From the NCBI GenBank assembly GCA_030583885.1, contig CP129480.1:1922001-1986000 (forward strand): a stretch of 64,000 nucleotides of DNA, read 5' to 3'. Shown here piece after piece: positions 63,981-64,000 of this stretch (position 1 is the first letter of the stretch; every line of letters begins with the position of its first letter). The notes under the pieces are model-generated. The model was not told where the DNA came from. It searched no databases and saw only the letters and a program-made list of their open reading frames with translations. Source of the DNA: Anaerolineales bacterium (GTDB lineage Bacteria > Chloroflexota > Anaerolineae > Anaerolineales > Villigracilaceae). The position numbers and the translations under genes were made by a program.

Positions 63981-64000
63981 ATGTTACGCTCTCTCCTAAT
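63981..64000 (+). CDS. Start of a plus-strand gene cut by the window edge
   Basis: ATG at 63981 follows GAAGGA at 7 nt and opens MLRSLL before the window ends. It is divergent from the beta-lactamase-like gene. Too short to identify. Confidence 0.4.

Overview
The window looks like a chromosome segment of a Chloroflexota bacterium, most likely class Anaerolineae. This is inferred from gene content, not from a marker tree: a SUF-only Fe-S operon, menaquinone genes, coenzyme F420 biosynthesis, proline/threonine-rich lipoproteins, and mostly G+C-moderate housekeeping genes broken by AT-richer accessory islands. No rRNA, CRISPR array or prophage is visible. There is one tRNA (His) and two small insertion sequences.

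Layout. 1-7.9 kb: a cut-off CNB-histidine kinase, a lipoprotein, and a minus-strand sulfur/electron-transfer operon running ArsR regulator, octaheme cytochrome c, heptaheme cytochrome c fused to a cytochrome b domain, and two YeeE/YedE transporters, one carrying a rhodanese-like domain. 8-16.5 kb: XRE-cupin regulator, sufT, sufR, then divergently sufC-sufB-sufD, a histone H1-like protein, sufS, sufU and a Rieske ferredoxin. 16.5-25.8 kb: DinB, PIG-L deacetylase, methyltransferase, hisS, GNAT, tRNA-His, PPK2, glgA, malQ and nnr. 25.9-27 kb: IS630-type element. 27-35.3 kb: SPFH-HTH protein, XdhC, CBS-pyrophosphatase, HD-GYP sensor and an XdhD-type molybdenum hydroxylase. 35.3-43.5 kb: an AT-rich membrane protein next to a DUF559 remnant, an M16C peptidase, a three-gene DUF6922/nucleotidyltransferase/CcrM-like methylase operon and an ABC-F ATPase. 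43.5-44.4 kb: IS5-type element. 44.4-49.8 kb: MDR dehydrogenase, FAD subunit of a Mo hydroxylase, thioesterase, 2-hydroxyacid dehydrogenase, menG and menA. 49.8-52.5 kb: a NitT/TauT-type ABC transporter. 52.5-62.3 kb: an F420-linked LLM oxidoreductase, then a long minus-strand run: zinc-ribbon coiled coil, membrane NACHT-HEAT NTPase, ssnA, fno, cofE, FDOR, FbiB-C-like nitroreductase, cofD and cofC. 62.4 kb to the end: a beta-lactamase-like hydrolase and the first codons of a plus-strand gene.

How the genes fit together. The suf block is a regulon with an 11-bp inverted repeat covering both -35 boxes of two divergent promoters. The F420 block makes the later part of the cofactor (CofC, CofD, CofE, FbiB-C-like), reduces it (Fno) and uses it (FDOR, LLM). 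XdhD-type Mo subunit, FAD subunit, XdhC and SsnA are scattered over 30 kb and resemble a dispersed version of the enterobacterial ygfK-ssnA-ygfM-xdhD system. Several genes have a -10 hexamer only 6-7 nt before the start codon, so leaderless mRNAs appear common here.

The strongest leads for undescribed biology are the histone-like protein inside the suf operon, the DUF6922/AbiEii-like/CcrM-like coupled operon, the NACHT-HEAT gene inside a metabolic operon, and the multiheme/YeeE sulfur operon.
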